From the NCBI RefSeq assembly GCF_000376565.1, contig NZ_BARG01000065.1, positions 1-64,000 of the forward strand: a DNA stretch of 64,000 nt, read 5' to 3'. How positions within the stretch are numbered: position 1 is the stretch's first letter; the number at the start of each line of letters is the position of its first letter. The translations under genes were made by a program, and so were the position numbers. This document shows, piece by piece, positions 7,356 to 15,813 of the stretch. This DNA comes from Streptomyces hokutonensis (GTDB taxonomy: Bacteria; Actinomycetota; Actinomycetes; Streptomycetales; Streptomycetaceae). Below the pieces are notes generated by a model, which worked only from the letters and a program-made list of their open reading frames with translations, was not told the DNA's origin and did not search any database.

Positions 7356-8198
7356 CTACTTGACGATGTTGCCGATCTTCGGGGCGGGCTCGTTCTTGTA
7401 GCCGGCCGGGCCGAAGTTCTTGGTGACCGCCGTCTGCCAGGCGCCGCTGCTGACCATCTTCTCCAGCGCGGTGTTGATCTTGGTGACGGTCGCGGAGTCG
7501 CCCTTCTTGACGCCGATGCCGTAGTTCTCGTTGCTGAGCTTGAGGCCGGCGAGCTTGAACTGACCCTTGTACTTGTCCTGCGAGGCGAAGCCCGCGAGGA
7601 TCGAGTCGTCGGTGGTCACCGCGTCCACGGCGCCGCTCTGCAGGCCCGCGATGCACTCCGAGTAGCCGCTGTACTCACGGAGGTTGGCCTTCGGGGCGAT
7701 CGTGTCGTGGATGTTCTGCGCCGAGGTCGAGCCGGTCACGGAACACAGCTTCTTGCCGTTGAGGTCCGTGCCCTTGGCGATCGTCGAGTCCTTCTTGACC
7801 AGCAGGTCCTGGTGGGCCAGCAGGTAGGGGCCGGCGAAGTCGACCTTCTGCTTGCGCTCGTCGTTGATGGAGTACGAGGCCGCGATGAACTTGACGTCAC
7901 CGCGCGCCAGTGCGTTCTCGCGGTCGGCGCTCTTGGTCTCGACCCACTCGATCTGGGCGGGCTTGTAGCCGAGCTGCCCGGCCACATAGGTCGCCACGTC
8001 CACGTCGAAGCCGGCGAAGCTCCCGTCCGGCTGCTTCAGGCCGATGCCCGGCTGATCGAACTTGATGCCGACCTTGATCTTGCCGCCGCCGCTGGAACCC
8101 GAACCGGAGTCGTCCTTGTCGCTGCTGCCGCAGGCCGTCGCGGCGAGCGAGAGGACGAGCGCGGTGGCTGCGACGGCGGTGACCTTGCGAAGCTTCAT
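7356..8198 (-). CDS. gluB: Glutamate-binding lipoprotein GluB
   Basis: 280 residues from ATG at 8198, with AAGGA 8-10 nt upstream. A lipoprotein signal peptide ends at LAATACGSS, so the mature protein is anchored at Cys and faces outward. The rest is a class 3 solute-binding protein: KIKVGIKFDQPGIG at the first strand, GFDVDVATYVAGQLG, and a second lobe around DAVTTDDSILAGFAS. A Ser/Gly linker follows the lipid anchor. It captures glutamate for GluC/GluD. The 199 nt between gluA and gluB is long for an operon and carries two 18-bp imperfect direct repeats (8334-8351, 8363-8380), so internal processing or a secondary promoter is possible. Confidence 0.93.
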   Translation of the reverse strand: MKLRKVTAVAATALVLSLAATACGSSDKDDSGSGSSGGGKIKVGIKFDQPGIGLKQPDGSFAGFDVDVATYVAGQLGYKPAQIEWVETKSADRENALARGDVKFIAASYSINDERKQKVDFAGPYLLAHQDLLVKKDSTIAKGTDLNGKKLCSVTGSTSAQNIHDTIAPKANLREYSGYSECIAGLQSGAVDAVTTDDSILAGFASQDKYKGQFKLAGLKLSNENYGIGVKKGDSATVTKINTALEKMVSSGAWQTAVTKNFGPAGYKNEPAPKIGNIVK

Positions 8199-8333
8199 GA
8201 TGAACATCCTTTGGGTGGTGGGGAGATGAGGGCCCGTCAGGGCGCGTGGCGGCGGCTCTGAGGGTGTGCGGGGTCCACGGCGGCAGTCGGCGGCCACCCG
8301 TCGTGGACGGGCCGTCAGCGGCCGGCTGTCGTC

Positions 8334-8380
8334 GTTCTTCGGTGCTCTTGGGTTCTGCCGTTGTTCTTCGGGGCTCTTGG
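8334..8380. repeat. Two 18-bp near-identical direct repeats in the gluA-gluB spacer
   Basis: GTTCTTCGGTGCTCTTGG at 8334-8351 and a copy with one mismatch at 8363-8380, 29 bp apart start to start. They lie just downstream of gluA on the minus strand. No obvious gene is encoded; role unknown. Confidence 0.6.
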
Positions 8381-8397
8381 GCGTTCTCGGTTGGTCG

Positions 8398-9174
8398 TCA
8401 GTGGTGCAGGATCTTCGACAGGAAGTCCTTGGCCCGGTCGCTGCGCGGGTTGCTGAAGAACTGGTCGGGCACGGCCTCTTCGACGATGCGGCCGTCGGCC
8501 ATGAACACCACGCGGTTGGCCGCCGAACGCGCGAAGCCCATCTCGTGGGTGACGACGATCATCGTCATCCCGTCCCGGGCCAGCTGCTGCATGACCTCGA
8601 GGACCTCGTTGATCATCTCCGGGTCGAGCGCCGAGGTGGGCTCGTCGAAGAGCATCACCTTGGGATCCATGGCCAGCGCCCGCGCGATGGCGACACGCTG
8701 TTGCTGACCGCCGGACAGCTGCGCCGGGTACTTGTCCGCCTGGGTGGCGACGCCGACCCTGTCGAGGAGGGCCCGGGCCTTCTCCTCGGCCTGCTTCTTG
8801 TCGGCCTTGCGGACCTTGACCTGGCCGAGCATCACGTTCTCGAGCACCGTCTTGTGCGCGAAGAGGTTGAAGGACTGGAAGACCATCCCGACGTCGGCAC
8901 GCAGCCGGGCCAGCTCCCTGCCCTCCTGGGGCAAGGGCTTGCCGTCGATCGCGATGGCGCCCGAATCGATCGTCTCCAGGCGGTTGATGGTGCGGCACAG
9001 CGTGGACTTTCCGGACCCGGAGGGGCCGATCACCACGACGACCTCACCGCGGGCGATCGACAGATCGATGTCCTGGAGTACGTGCAACGCGCCGAAGTGC
9101 TTGTTGACGCTCTTCAGGACGACCAGTTCGCCCGTCGGGACCGCGTCTTCCTTGGCCACCGATACCTTGGTCAT
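8398..9174 (-). CDS. gluA: Glutamate ABC transporter ATP-binding protein GluA
   Basis: 258 residues, first gene of the leftward operon. All ABC ATPase motifs are intact: Walker A GPSGSGKST (residues 50-58), Q-loop at VFQSFNLF (about 98-105), signature LSGGQQQR (153-160), Walker B VMLFDEPT with catalytic Glu178, and an H-loop in VVTHEMGFA. It closely fits the GlnQ/HisP polar amino acid subfamily. ATP hydrolysis powers glutamate import through GluC/GluD. Its promoter must lie in the 288-nt divergent interval shared with gluR, which contains direct and inverted repeats consistent with control by the GluR response regulator. Confidence 0.94.
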   Translation of the reverse strand: MTKVSVAKEDAVPTGELVVLKSVNKHFGALHVLQDIDLSIARGEVVVVIGPSGSGKSTLCRTINRLETIDSGAIAIDGKPLPQEGRELARLRADVGMVFQSFNLFAHKTVLENVMLGQVKVRKADKKQAEEKARALLDRVGVATQADKYPAQLSGGQQQRVAIARALAMDPKVMLFDEPTSALDPEMINEVLEVMQQLARDGMTMIVVTHEMGFARSAANRVVFMADGRIVEEAVPDQFFSNPRSDRAKDFLSKILHH

Positions 9175-9218
9175 CGCTTGCTGGCTCCGTCCTCGTCGGT
9201 TGCGGAGGACAGTAGTGA

Positions 9219-9311
9219 GGCCTTACGACCAGCGTCATCACATCTGAGCGAGATCTGAGCATCACGATCGGATAGCAATCGGACACGTGTCGTAGCACTT
9301 GTCGTAAGGCC
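9219..9311. promoter_or_regulatory. Candidate GluR control region between gluA and gluR
   Basis: Within the divergent interval, ATCTGAGC occurs twice with an 11-bp period (9242-9249, 9253-9260), the spacing at which OmpR/PhoB-type regulators bind. A perfect 11-bp inverted repeat GGCCTTACGAC / GTCGTAAGGCC flanks it at 9219-9229 and 9301-9311. GluR control of gluABCD is reported for S. coelicolor; which repeat is its box is inferred here. Confidence 0.5.
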
Positions 9312-9462
9312 GCGTACCGGCTGCGTAACGGAAACCGCCCGCAACCGGAACCCCCTTGACGGCGTCTTCGTCCATCAGCGTGACTGCCTGGGTGCACGCG
9401 CGCGTGAGACGTGCTTTCGTACAGGCCGAGACCATACGAACGATGAACCGGAGGGGGCCGGG

Positions 9463-10149
9463 ATGAGACTGCTCCTCGTCGAGGACGACAACCATGTCGC
9501 CGCCGCTCTGTCCGCGGTCCTGGCGCGGCACGGCTTCGAGGTCACCCATGCCCGCAGCGGCGAGGAGGCCCTCCAGGCGCTCGTCCCCGAGGGCGATGTC
9601 TTCGGAGTCGTCCTCCTCGACCTCGGCCTGCCCGACCAGGACGGCTACGAGGTCTGCGGCAAGATCCGCAAGCGCACCAGCACCCCGGTGATCATGGTGA
9701 CCGCGCGGTCCGACGTACGCTCCCGCATCCACGGCCTCAACCTCGGAGCCGACGACTACGTGGTGAAGCCGTACGACACCGGGGAGCTGCTGGCCCGCAT
9801 CCACGCCGTCAGCCGGCGCAGTGTGCACGAGGACGCGACCGGGGGTGGCGACACCGCGCTGCGGCTCGGCCCGGTGCGCATCGAACTGCCCACCCGCCAG
9901 GTCAGCGTGGACGGTTCGGTCGTCCAGCTGACCCGCAAGGAGTTCGACCTGCTGGCGCTGCTGGCACAGCGTCCCGGGGTGGTGTTCCGGCGGGAGCAGA
10001 TCATCAGCGAGGTGTGGCGCACCAGTTGGGAGGGCACGGGACGCACCCTGGAGGTGCATGTCGCGTCCCTGCGCGCCAAACTGCGGATGCCCGCGCTGAT
10101 CGAGACCGTACGAGGCGTCGGCTACCGGCTCGTCGCCCCGGCCACGTAG
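9463..10149 (+). CDS. gluR: OmpR-family response regulator GluR
   Basis: 228 residues, ATG at 9463 behind GGAGGGGGCC. An N-terminal receiver domain has the acidic pair in LVEDDN (Glu7-Asp8-Asp9), phospho-acceptor Asp53 in LLDLGLPDQDG, and Lys in VVKPYD near residue 105. The C-terminal winged-helix domain (about 130-225) ends with the recognition helix and wing around RTLEVHVASLRAKL and VRGVGYRL. It is paired with the kinase starting 9 nt downstream and is divergent from gluABCD. In S. coelicolor the equivalent GluR-GluK pair senses glutamate and activates gluABCD; the name is given by that synteny. Confidence 0.92.
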   Translation: MRLLLVEDDNHVAAALSAVLARHGFEVTHARSGEEALQALVPEGDVFGVVLLDLGLPDQDGYEVCGKIRKRTSTPVIMVTARSDVRSRIHGLNLGADDYVVKPYDTGELLARIHAVSRRSVHEDATGGGDTALRLGPVRIELPTRQVSVDGSVVQLTRKEFDLLALLAQRPGVVFRREQIISEVWRTSWEGTGRTLEVHVASLRAKLRMPALIETVRGVGYRLVAPAT

Positions 10150-10158
10150 CGGGCACGG

Positions 10159-11571
10159 GTGCGCACACGTCTTCTCCCGCTGCTCATCGTCCTGATGGCG
10201 GCCGTTCTGCTGGCCCTCGGTGTTCCGCTCGCCATCAGCGTCGCCGCGGCCCAGCAGCAGAAGGTGATCGTCGACCGTATCGACGACACCGCGCGGTTCG
10301 CGGCGCTCGCCCAGTTCGTCACCGACGCGCCCACGGGCAGCCGCCCCGCCGACATGGTCCCGGACGAACGCCAGCAGACCCTGGACCGCGAACTCGCCAG
10401 CTACTACGAGGTCTACGGCATCCGCGCGGGCGTCTTCTACCGGACCGACACCTCCATGGCGAACGCGCCGGACGACTTCCTGCTCCCCAAGACCGGCGAG
10501 GTCCGCGACGCCTTCGACGAGGCCCTGCTCAGCCGCCGCAGCCACGACCCGGAACAGGTCTGGCCCTGGCAGCGCCACCGCCTGGTCGTCGCCTCGCCGG
10601 TCATCCGGGACGGCGACGTCATAGCGGTCGTGGTCACCGACTCGCCCACCGGGCCGATGCGTTCACGGACCCTGCGCGGCTGGCTGACGATCGGCGCCGG
10701 CGAGATCGGCGCCATGCTGCTGGCCGTCGGCGCGGCCCTGCGGCTGACCGGCTGGGTCCTGCGGCCCGTACGCGTGCTCGACGCCACCACCCACGACATC
10801 GCCACAGGGCGCCTCAAGTCCCGGGTCGCGGCCGCCGGCGGGCCGCCGGAACTCCAGCGCCTGGCCCGATCGTTCAACGAGATGGCGGACAACGTCGAGG
10901 ACGTGCTGGAGCAGCAGCGCGCCTTCGTCGCCGACGCCTCGCACCAGTTGCGCAACCCGCTCTCGGCGCTGCTGCTGCGCATCGAACTGCTCGCGCTCGA
11001 ACTGCCGGAGGACAATGACGAGATCGCCTCGGTCCGCACCGAGGGCAAACGCCTGACCCAGGTCCTGGACGACCTGCTCGACCTGGCCCTGGCCGAACAC
11101 GCGGATGCCGACCTCAGGATCACCGACATCGGCGCGCTGACCGCCGAGCGCGTCGCCGCCTGGTCGCCGACCGCAGAGGCCAAGGGCGTGCGCCTGGTGG
11201 GCAGTTGTCCGCCCACCACCGCCTGGGCCGACCCGGTCACGCTCTCCAGCGCCCTGGACGCGGTGATCGACAACGCGGTGAAGTTCACGCCCGAGGAGCA
11301 GTGCGTCGAGGTGACGGTCGCGTCGAACGGCGAGACCTCCACGGTCGTCGTCACGGACCACGGCCCCGGCCTCACCGAGGAGGAACTCGCCCGCGTCGGC
11401 GACCGCTTCTGGCGCAGCGGCCGGCACCAGAACATCAAGGGCTCCGGCCTCGGCCTGTCCATCTCCCAGGTCCTGCTGGCCGCGGGCGGCGGCTCCCTGA
11501 CGTACGACCACCACGAGCCGCACGGGCTCAAGGTGACCGTGTCGGTGCCCAGGAGCGGGCCCACGGCCTGA
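10159..11571 (+). CDS. gluK: Glutamate-sensing histidine kinase GluK
   Basis: 470 residues from GTG at 10159. Two transmembrane helices (about 6-30 and 174-195) enclose an extracytoplasmic sensor of about 140 residues. A HAMP segment follows (LRPVRVLDATTHDIATG), then the dimerisation domain with phospho-His262 in ADASHQLRNPL, and a catalytic domain with N box (DNAVKFTP), G1 (DHGPGL), F box (DRFWRS) and G2 (GSGLGLSI). All are intact. It should phosphorylate GluR in response to extracellular glutamate. The end of the gene and the next ~80 nt contain short imperfect repeats of the phrase CCCACGGCCTGAG (about 11560 and 11600), as if the 3' end had been partly duplicated. Confidence 0.92.
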   Translation: MRTRLLPLLIVLMAAVLLALGVPLAISVAAAQQQKVIVDRIDDTARFAALAQFVTDAPTGSRPADMVPDERQQTLDRELASYYEVYGIRAGVFYRTDTSMANAPDDFLLPKTGEVRDAFDEALLSRRSHDPEQVWPWQRHRLVVASPVIRDGDVIAVVVTDSPTGPMRSRTLRGWLTIGAGEIGAMLLAVGAALRLTGWVLRPVRVLDATTHDIATGRLKSRVAAAGGPPELQRLARSFNEMADNVEDVLEQQRAFVADASHQLRNPLSALLLRIELLALELPEDNDEIASVRTEGKRLTQVLDDLLDLALAEHADADLRITDIGALTAERVAAWSPTAEAKGVRLVGSCPPTTAWADPVTLSSALDAVIDNAVKFTPEEQCVEVTVASNGETSTVVVTDHGPGLTEEELARVGDRFWRSGRHQNIKGSGLGLSISQVLLAAGGGSLTYDHHEPHGLKVTVSVPRSGPTA

Positions 11572-11635
11572 GCGGGCGCCAGGGGGCCGTCCTGTGCGCC
11601 CACGGCCTGAGAGGGCGTCAACGGCAGCTGTGCGC

Positions 11636-12634
11636 CTACGGCTTGACGGAGCGGTAGTAGCGCCGGGCGCCCTCGTGCAGCACCAGGGGGTCGGTGTAGA
11701 TCGCCGTGCGCAGGTCCACGAGCTGCGCGGAGTGCACATGCGCGCCGATGCCGTCCCGGCTCTTGATCACGGTCTTGGTGATCCACTCCGTGAGTCTTGG
11801 GTTCAGGTCCTTGCGGGTCATCAGCAGGTTGGAGACGGCGATGGTGGGCACCGTGGACCCCCGCTGGATGTCGGGGTAGGCCGACTCCGGCATGTTGGTG
11901 GCGCGGTAGTAGCGGGTGGTGTCGCCCTCCTCGTGCATCTTCGCCACGAGGGTGGCCTCTATCGGCACGAACCGGAACGCGTAATGGGCGGCCAGGTCCT
12001 TCAGGCCGTCCGTCGGCAGACCGCCGGACCAGAAGAAGGCGTCGAGCTTGCCCTTCTTGAGCAGGTCCGGTCCGGTGTCGATGCCGGCCGCCACCGGCTT
12101 GACGCCCTTCTCCGGGTCGATGCCGGCCGCCGTGAGCACCCGGTTCGCGATCAGCCGCACACCCGAGCGGTCCGGCCCTATGGCCACCCGCTTGTTCCGC
12201 AGATCGGCGACCGAGTTGATGTCCGAGTCGCGCGGGACGATGAGCTGGACGTAATCGTCGTAGAGCCGCGCGATTCCGCGCAGCCCGGCGGCACCGGGCT
12301 TACCGTCCGCCTCGTACGTCTCCACCGCGTCGGCCGCGGCGATCGTGAAGTCGGCGTGACCGGTCGCCACGCGCGCGACGTTCTCCTGCGACCCGGCGCT
12401 GTTCACCAGCTTCACCTTGAGGCCCGGCATGTCCTTGTCGAGCTCGGCGCGCAGCAGCTTGCCGTACTCCTGGTAGACCCCGAGCGGTGTCCCGGTGCTG
12501 AAGGTGATCGTCCCGGTCGGCGGCTCGTCGCCCAGGGGCAGCAGCCACCACAGCAGCAGCCCGAACGCGACGAAGCCGGCCGCCGCGCCCGTCAGGGCCC
12601 GGCGCCTGCTGATATGGGAGAACACCTTGAGCAT
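11636..12634 (-). CDS. TAXI-family TRAP transporter solute receptor-like protein
   Basis: 332 residues from ATG at 12634, with AGGA about 9 nt upstream. One N-terminal membrane helix (GFVAFGLLLWWLLPLG, about residues 20-36) serves as a signal anchor; no lipobox. The body is a TAXI-type binding protein: TITFSTGTPLGVYQEYGKLL at the start of the first lobe, a SAGSQENVARVATGHADFTI segment and a DLRNKRVAIGPDRSGVRL motif. These receptors bind small anions or amino acids, often glutamate-like, for tripartite transporters. No DctM/DctQ genes are nearby, so it may act as a sensor or with a distant transporter. It converges with gluK, which hints at but does not prove a link to glutamate. Confidence 0.85.
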   Translation of the reverse strand: MLKVFSHISRRRALTGAAAGFVAFGLLLWWLLPLGDEPPTGTITFSTGTPLGVYQEYGKLLRAELDKDMPGLKVKLVNSAGSQENVARVATGHADFTIAAADAVETYEADGKPGAAGLRGIARLYDDYVQLIVPRDSDINSVADLRNKRVAIGPDRSGVRLIANRVLTAAGIDPEKGVKPVAAGIDTGPDLLKKGKLDAFFWSGGLPTDGLKDLAAHYAFRFVPIEATLVAKMHEEGDTTRYYRATNMPESAYPDIQRGSTVPTIAVSNLLMTRKDLNPRLTEWITKTVIKSRDGIGAHVHSAQLVDLRTAIYTDPLVLHEGARRYYRSVKP

Positions 12635-12722
12635 GCGCGCGATCCTGCCAGCCCTTGAGCGGTACTGACCAGGGCCGGGCTCGCGGGCCGGTGGTGTCAG
12701 TGACGGCCGATAGGGTCGTGGC

Positions 12723-13148
12723 ATGAGTTCTTCGCCCGCCGACCTGGTCCGCGAATTCCACCTCGCCTTCGGGCTCGACGCCCGCAGCACACCCACCGAG
12801 GTCGCCCCCGACCTCGCCGCCCACCGCGGCGAACTGCTCGCCGAGGAGGCCGCGGAGGTCGCCGAGGTCTCGGTCGGCGGCCCCCTCGACCGACTGGCGC
12901 ACGAACTGGCCGACGTCGTCTACGTCGCGTACGGCACGGCCCTCGTCCACGGCATAGACCTCGACGCGGTGATCGCCGAGGTCCACCGCTCCAACATGAC
13001 CAAGATCGGCCCGGACGGAGAGATCGCCCGCCGGGCCGACGGCAAGGTCCTCAAGGGCGAGCACTACGAGACGCCGGATGTGCGCGGGGTGCTGCGAAAG
13101 CAGGGATGGAGCGGCGGAACTCCGGATTCCGGCCGTAGCTCCGAGTGA
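12723..13148 (+). CDS. MazG-like nucleotide pyrophosphohydrolase family protein
   Basis: 141 residues, ATG at 12723. All-alpha NTP pyrophosphatase-like fold: the metal-binding pattern is visible as GELLAEEAAEVAE (residues 36-48) and HELADVVYVAYG (60-71), i.e. ExxEE...ExxD. This places it with MazG / phosphoribosyl-ATP pyrophosphohydrolase-like proteins that hydrolyse NTPs to NMP and PPi. The exact nucleotide is not evident. A TAGGGT hexamer ends six bases before the ATG and there is no Shine-Dalgarno, so the mRNA is probably leaderless. It sits 63 nt before miaB. Confidence 0.82.
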   Translation: MSSSPADLVREFHLAFGLDARSTPTEVAPDLAAHRGELLAEEAAEVAEVSVGGPLDRLAHELADVVYVAYGTALVHGIDLDAVIAEVHRSNMTKIGPDGEIARRADGKVLKGEHYETPDVRGVLRKQGWSGGTPDSGRSSE

Positions 13149-13211
13149 CGTGAGTCACGGCGGTTCTCAGCCGCAGAAGGAGTCACTCCCGGCACCGCCT
13201 ACCCTTGTCGC

Positions 13212-14729
13212 ATGAGCAGCGGTGACCGGAGCGGGGCAGTGGACGTCAAAACGTACGAAGTGCGCACCTACGGGTGCCAGATGAACGTCCACGATTCCGA
13301 GCGGCTCTCCGGGCTCCTGGAGGGCGCCGGTTACGTGCGCGCGCCCGAAGGGTCGGACGGCGACGCCGACGTCGTCGTCTTCAACACCTGCGCCGTGCGC
13401 GAGAACGCCGACAACCGCCTCTACGGCAACCTCGGGCGCCTCGCCCCGATGAAGACCAAGCGCCCCGGAATGCAGATCGCCGTCGGCGGCTGCCTCGCGC
13501 AGAAGGACCGCGACACCATCGTGAAGAAGGCGCCCTGGGTGGACGTCGTCTTCGGCACGCACAACATCGGCAAGCTGCCCGTCCTGCTGGAACGCGCGCG
13601 CGTCCAGGAAGAGGCGCAGGTCGAGATCGCGGAGTCCCTGGAGGCCTTCCCCTCGACGCTGCCGACCCGGCGCGAGAGCGCCTACGCGGCCTGGGTGTCG
13701 ATCTCCGTCGGCTGCAACAACACGTGCACCTTCTGCATCGTCCCGGCGCTGCGCGGCAAGGAGAAGGACCGCCGCACCGGCGACATCCTCGCCGAGATCG
13801 AGGCCCTGGTCGGCGAGGGCGTCTCCGAGATCACCCTGCTCGGCCAGAACGTCAACGCGTACGGCTCCGACATCGGCGACCGCGAGGCCTTCAGCAAGCT
13901 GCTGCGGGCCTGCGGGACCATCGACGGCCTGGAGCGGGTCCGCTTCACGTCCCCGCACCCGCGTGACTTCACCGACGACGTCATCGCCGCGATGGCCGAG
14001 ACGCCGAACGTGATGCCGCAGCTGCACATGCCCATGCAGTCCGGCTCCGACCTGATCCTGAAGGCGATGCGCCGGTCCTACCGCCAGGAGCGGTACCTCG
14101 GGATCATCGAGAAGGTCCGCGCGGCCATCCCGCACGCCGCCATCACCACCGACATCATCGTGGGCTTCCCCGGGGAGACCGAGGAGGACTTCCAGCAGAC
14201 GATGCACGCGGTCCGCGAGGCACGCTTCGCGCAAGCGTTTACGTTCCAGTACTCCAAGCGGCCCGGCACCCCGGCCGCGACGATGGAGAACCAGATCCCC
14301 AAGGAGGTCGTCCAGGAGCGCTACATGCGTCTGGTCGCCCTCCAGGAGGAGATCTCCTGGGACGAGAACAAGAAGCAGGTCGGCCGCACCCTGGAGCTGA
14401 TGGTCGCCGAGGGCGAGGGCCGCAAGGACGGCGCCACCCACCGCCTCTCCGGACGCGCCCCCGACAACCGCCTCGTCCACTTCACCAAGCCGGACCAGGA
14501 GGTTCGCCCCGGTGACGTGGTGACGGTCGAGATCACCTACGCCGCCCCGCACCACCTTCTCGCCGAGGGCCCCACCCTGAACGTGCGTCCCACGCGCGCG
14601 GGCGACGCCTGGGAGAAGCGCAACGCGGCCGAGGCCGCCAAGCCGGCCGGTGTGATGCTGGGCCTGCCGAAGATCGGCGCCCCCGCACCGCTGCCGGTGG
14701 TCACTGGGAGCGGCTGCGGCTGCGACTGA
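13212..14729 (+). CDS. miaB: tRNA-2-methylthio-N6-dimethylallyladenosine synthase MiaB
   Basis: 505 residues. A radical-SAM methylthiotransferase that adds the methylthio group to i6A37 of tRNAs, the step after MiaA (16580-17518). The N-terminal UPF0004 domain carries the three cysteines of the auxiliary cluster: Cys22 (TYGCQMN), Cys60 (NTCAV) and Cys94 (GGCLAQ). The radical-SAM CxxxCxxC is CNNTCTFC (Cys168, 172, 175). A C-terminal TRAM domain follows (LELMVAEGEG...). The protein ends in a Cys-containing GSGCGCD tail. A TACCCT hexamer ends six bases before the ATG with no Shine-Dalgarno, suggesting a leaderless transcript. Confidence 0.96.
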   Translation: MSSGDRSGAVDVKTYEVRTYGCQMNVHDSERLSGLLEGAGYVRAPEGSDGDADVVVFNTCAVRENADNRLYGNLGRLAPMKTKRPGMQIAVGGCLAQKDRDTIVKKAPWVDVVFGTHNIGKLPVLLERARVQEEAQVEIAESLEAFPSTLPTRRESAYAAWVSISVGCNNTCTFCIVPALRGKEKDRRTGDILAEIEALVGEGVSEITLLGQNVNAYGSDIGDREAFSKLLRACGTIDGLERVRFTSPHPRDFTDDVIAAMAETPNVMPQLHMPMQSGSDLILKAMRRSYRQERYLGIIEKVRAAIPHAAITTDIIVGFPGETEEDFQQTMHAVREARFAQAFTFQYSKRPGTPAATMENQIPKEVVQERYMRLVALQEEISWDENKKQVGRTLELMVAEGEGRKDGATHRLSGRAPDNRLVHFTKPDQEVRPGDVVTVEITYAAPHHLLAEGPTLNVRPTRAGDAWEKRNAAEAAKPAGVMLGLPKIGAPAPLPVVTGSGCGCD

Positions 14730-14740
14730 GGTCGCGACCC

Positions 14741-14780
14741 GCCGCGACCCACTGAGCCGCGCCGCGACCCGCTGAGCCGC
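14741..14780. repeat. Tandem 20-bp repeat downstream of miaB
   Basis: GCCGCGACCCACTGAGCCGC at 14741-14760 is followed directly by a second copy with one mismatch at 14761-14780. It lies in the 112-nt gap before the next gene. No function is evident. Confidence 0.7.
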
Positions 14781-14841
14781 GCCGACGCGTCCGTCGGCGT
14801 GGCCAAGTGGACCGTCGGAGCTCCTTGTTAGTGTTCCGGCC

Positions 14842-15555
14842 ATGCTCGTAGCCGCCGCCGTCTGCCCTTGCCCCCCGCTTCTCGTCCCCGACGTCGCCGC
14901 CGGTGCCGCCTCCGAGATGGACGCCGCGCGTGCCGCGTGCACCGACGCGCTCGGGGTGCTCGCCGCCGCCCGGCCCGACCGTCTGGTGGTCGTCGGACCC
15001 GCCGAGCAGAGCGGGCGCGGGCCGCACCCCGAAGGCGCCCGGGGTTCGTTCCGCGGCTTCGGAGTGGACCTCGACGTACGCCTCGGGAAGGACCGGGCCG
15101 CCGTGCCGGAGCGGTCGCTTCCCCCCTCGCTGGCCGTCGCCGCGTGGCTGCTGGAGCGGACCGGCTGGTCCGACGCCCCGATCGAGGGACTCGGTGTGGG
15201 GGAACCTCTCGCGGCCGAGCGGTGTATCGAAGTCGGGAGGGACATCGTCGCGCAGGCCGAGCGGGTTGCGCTGCTGGTGATGGGCGACGCCAGCGCGTGC
15301 CGGACGCTGAAGGCACCGGGCTATCTCGACGACCGCGCGGCACCCTTCGACGCCGAGGTGGCGCGAGCGCTGGGAGCGGCGGACGTGCCCGCCCTCAAGG
15401 CGCTGGACGCCGACCTGGCGTACGAGCTGAAGGCCTCCGGCCGTGCCCCCTGGCAGGTCCTCGCGGGCGCGGCGGAGGGCGCGGACCTCGGCGGCGCGCT
15501 GCTGTACGAGGACGCGCCGTACGGCGTCGGATACGTGGTCGCGACCTGGTCGTAG
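14842..15555 (+). CDS. Class III extradiol dioxygenase-like protein
   Basis: 237 residues. The start MLVAAAVCPCPPLLVP and the following alternating strand-helix pattern match the actinobacterial family annotated as class III extradiol ring-cleavage dioxygenase subunit B-like (LigB/MEMO superfamily). The short cysteine-proline segment near the N-terminus replaces the histidine-rich metal site of true LigB enzymes, and I see no clear pair of iron-ligand histidines, so dioxygenase activity is doubtful. It lies between miaB and miaA as in other streptomycetes, and the conserved neighbourhood suggests a housekeeping role. A TAGTGT hexamer seven bases before the ATG suggests a leaderless mRNA. Confidence 0.75.
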   Translation: MLVAAAVCPCPPLLVPDVAAGAASEMDAARAACTDALGVLAAARPDRLVVVGPAEQSGRGPHPEGARGSFRGFGVDLDVRLGKDRAAVPERSLPPSLAVAAWLLERTGWSDAPIEGLGVGEPLAAERCIEVGRDIVAQAERVALLVMGDASACRTLKAPGYLDDRAAPFDAEVARALGAADVPALKALDADLAYELKASGRAPWQVLAGAAEGADLGGALLYEDAPYGVGYVVATWS

Positions 15556-15559
15556 GCGC

Positions 15560-15750
15560 GGTGCGGCCGTGAAGGTGGCGCGGTCGAGAACGCGGTGCAG
15601 CCGTGGACGTGGTGCGGTCGATAACGCGTCGCGGCCGAGAATGCGGTGCAGCGCACAGCGCGGTCCAGCCGTGCGCGTGGTCCAGCCGTGTACGTCGTCG
15701 TGAAAGCGGCGTGGCCGCGAAGCCCGCCGTGAACACGGCTCAGCCGCGAA
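15560..15750. repeat. Degenerate GC-rich repeat region
   Basis: Imperfect repeats fill most of the 258-nt gap. GCGGTCGAGAACGCGGTGCAG (15580-15600) recurs at 15631-15651 with two mismatches, a shorter relative lies at 15614-15628, and CAGCCGTG-type ends recur at 15598, 15665 and 15682. No reading frame with homologous product was recognised. Confidence 0.55.
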
Positions 15751-15751
15751 A

Positions 15752-15794
15752 CGGCGGACGGCCGGGGAGCTGAGTGCTCCGCGGCCGTCCGCCG
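15752..15794. terminator. Strong bidirectional terminator
   Basis: A perfect 12-bp outer stem (15752-15763 / 15783-15794) with an inner 5-bp stem (15766-15770 / 15776-15780) and 5-nt loop, placed between the convergent dioxygenase-like gene and the minus-strand antitoxin-like gene. Confidence 0.85.
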
Positions 15795-15813
15795 ATCGAT
15801 GTGCGGGTGCCGG

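Noticed and set aside
11572..11635. Intrinsic terminator between gluK and the TAXI gene
   Set aside because: The interval shows short direct repeats of the gluK end rather than a clean hairpin.
13167..15245. A long minus-strand open frame opposite miaB
   Set aside because: Same artefact; miaB has all its cysteine motifs intact on the plus strand.
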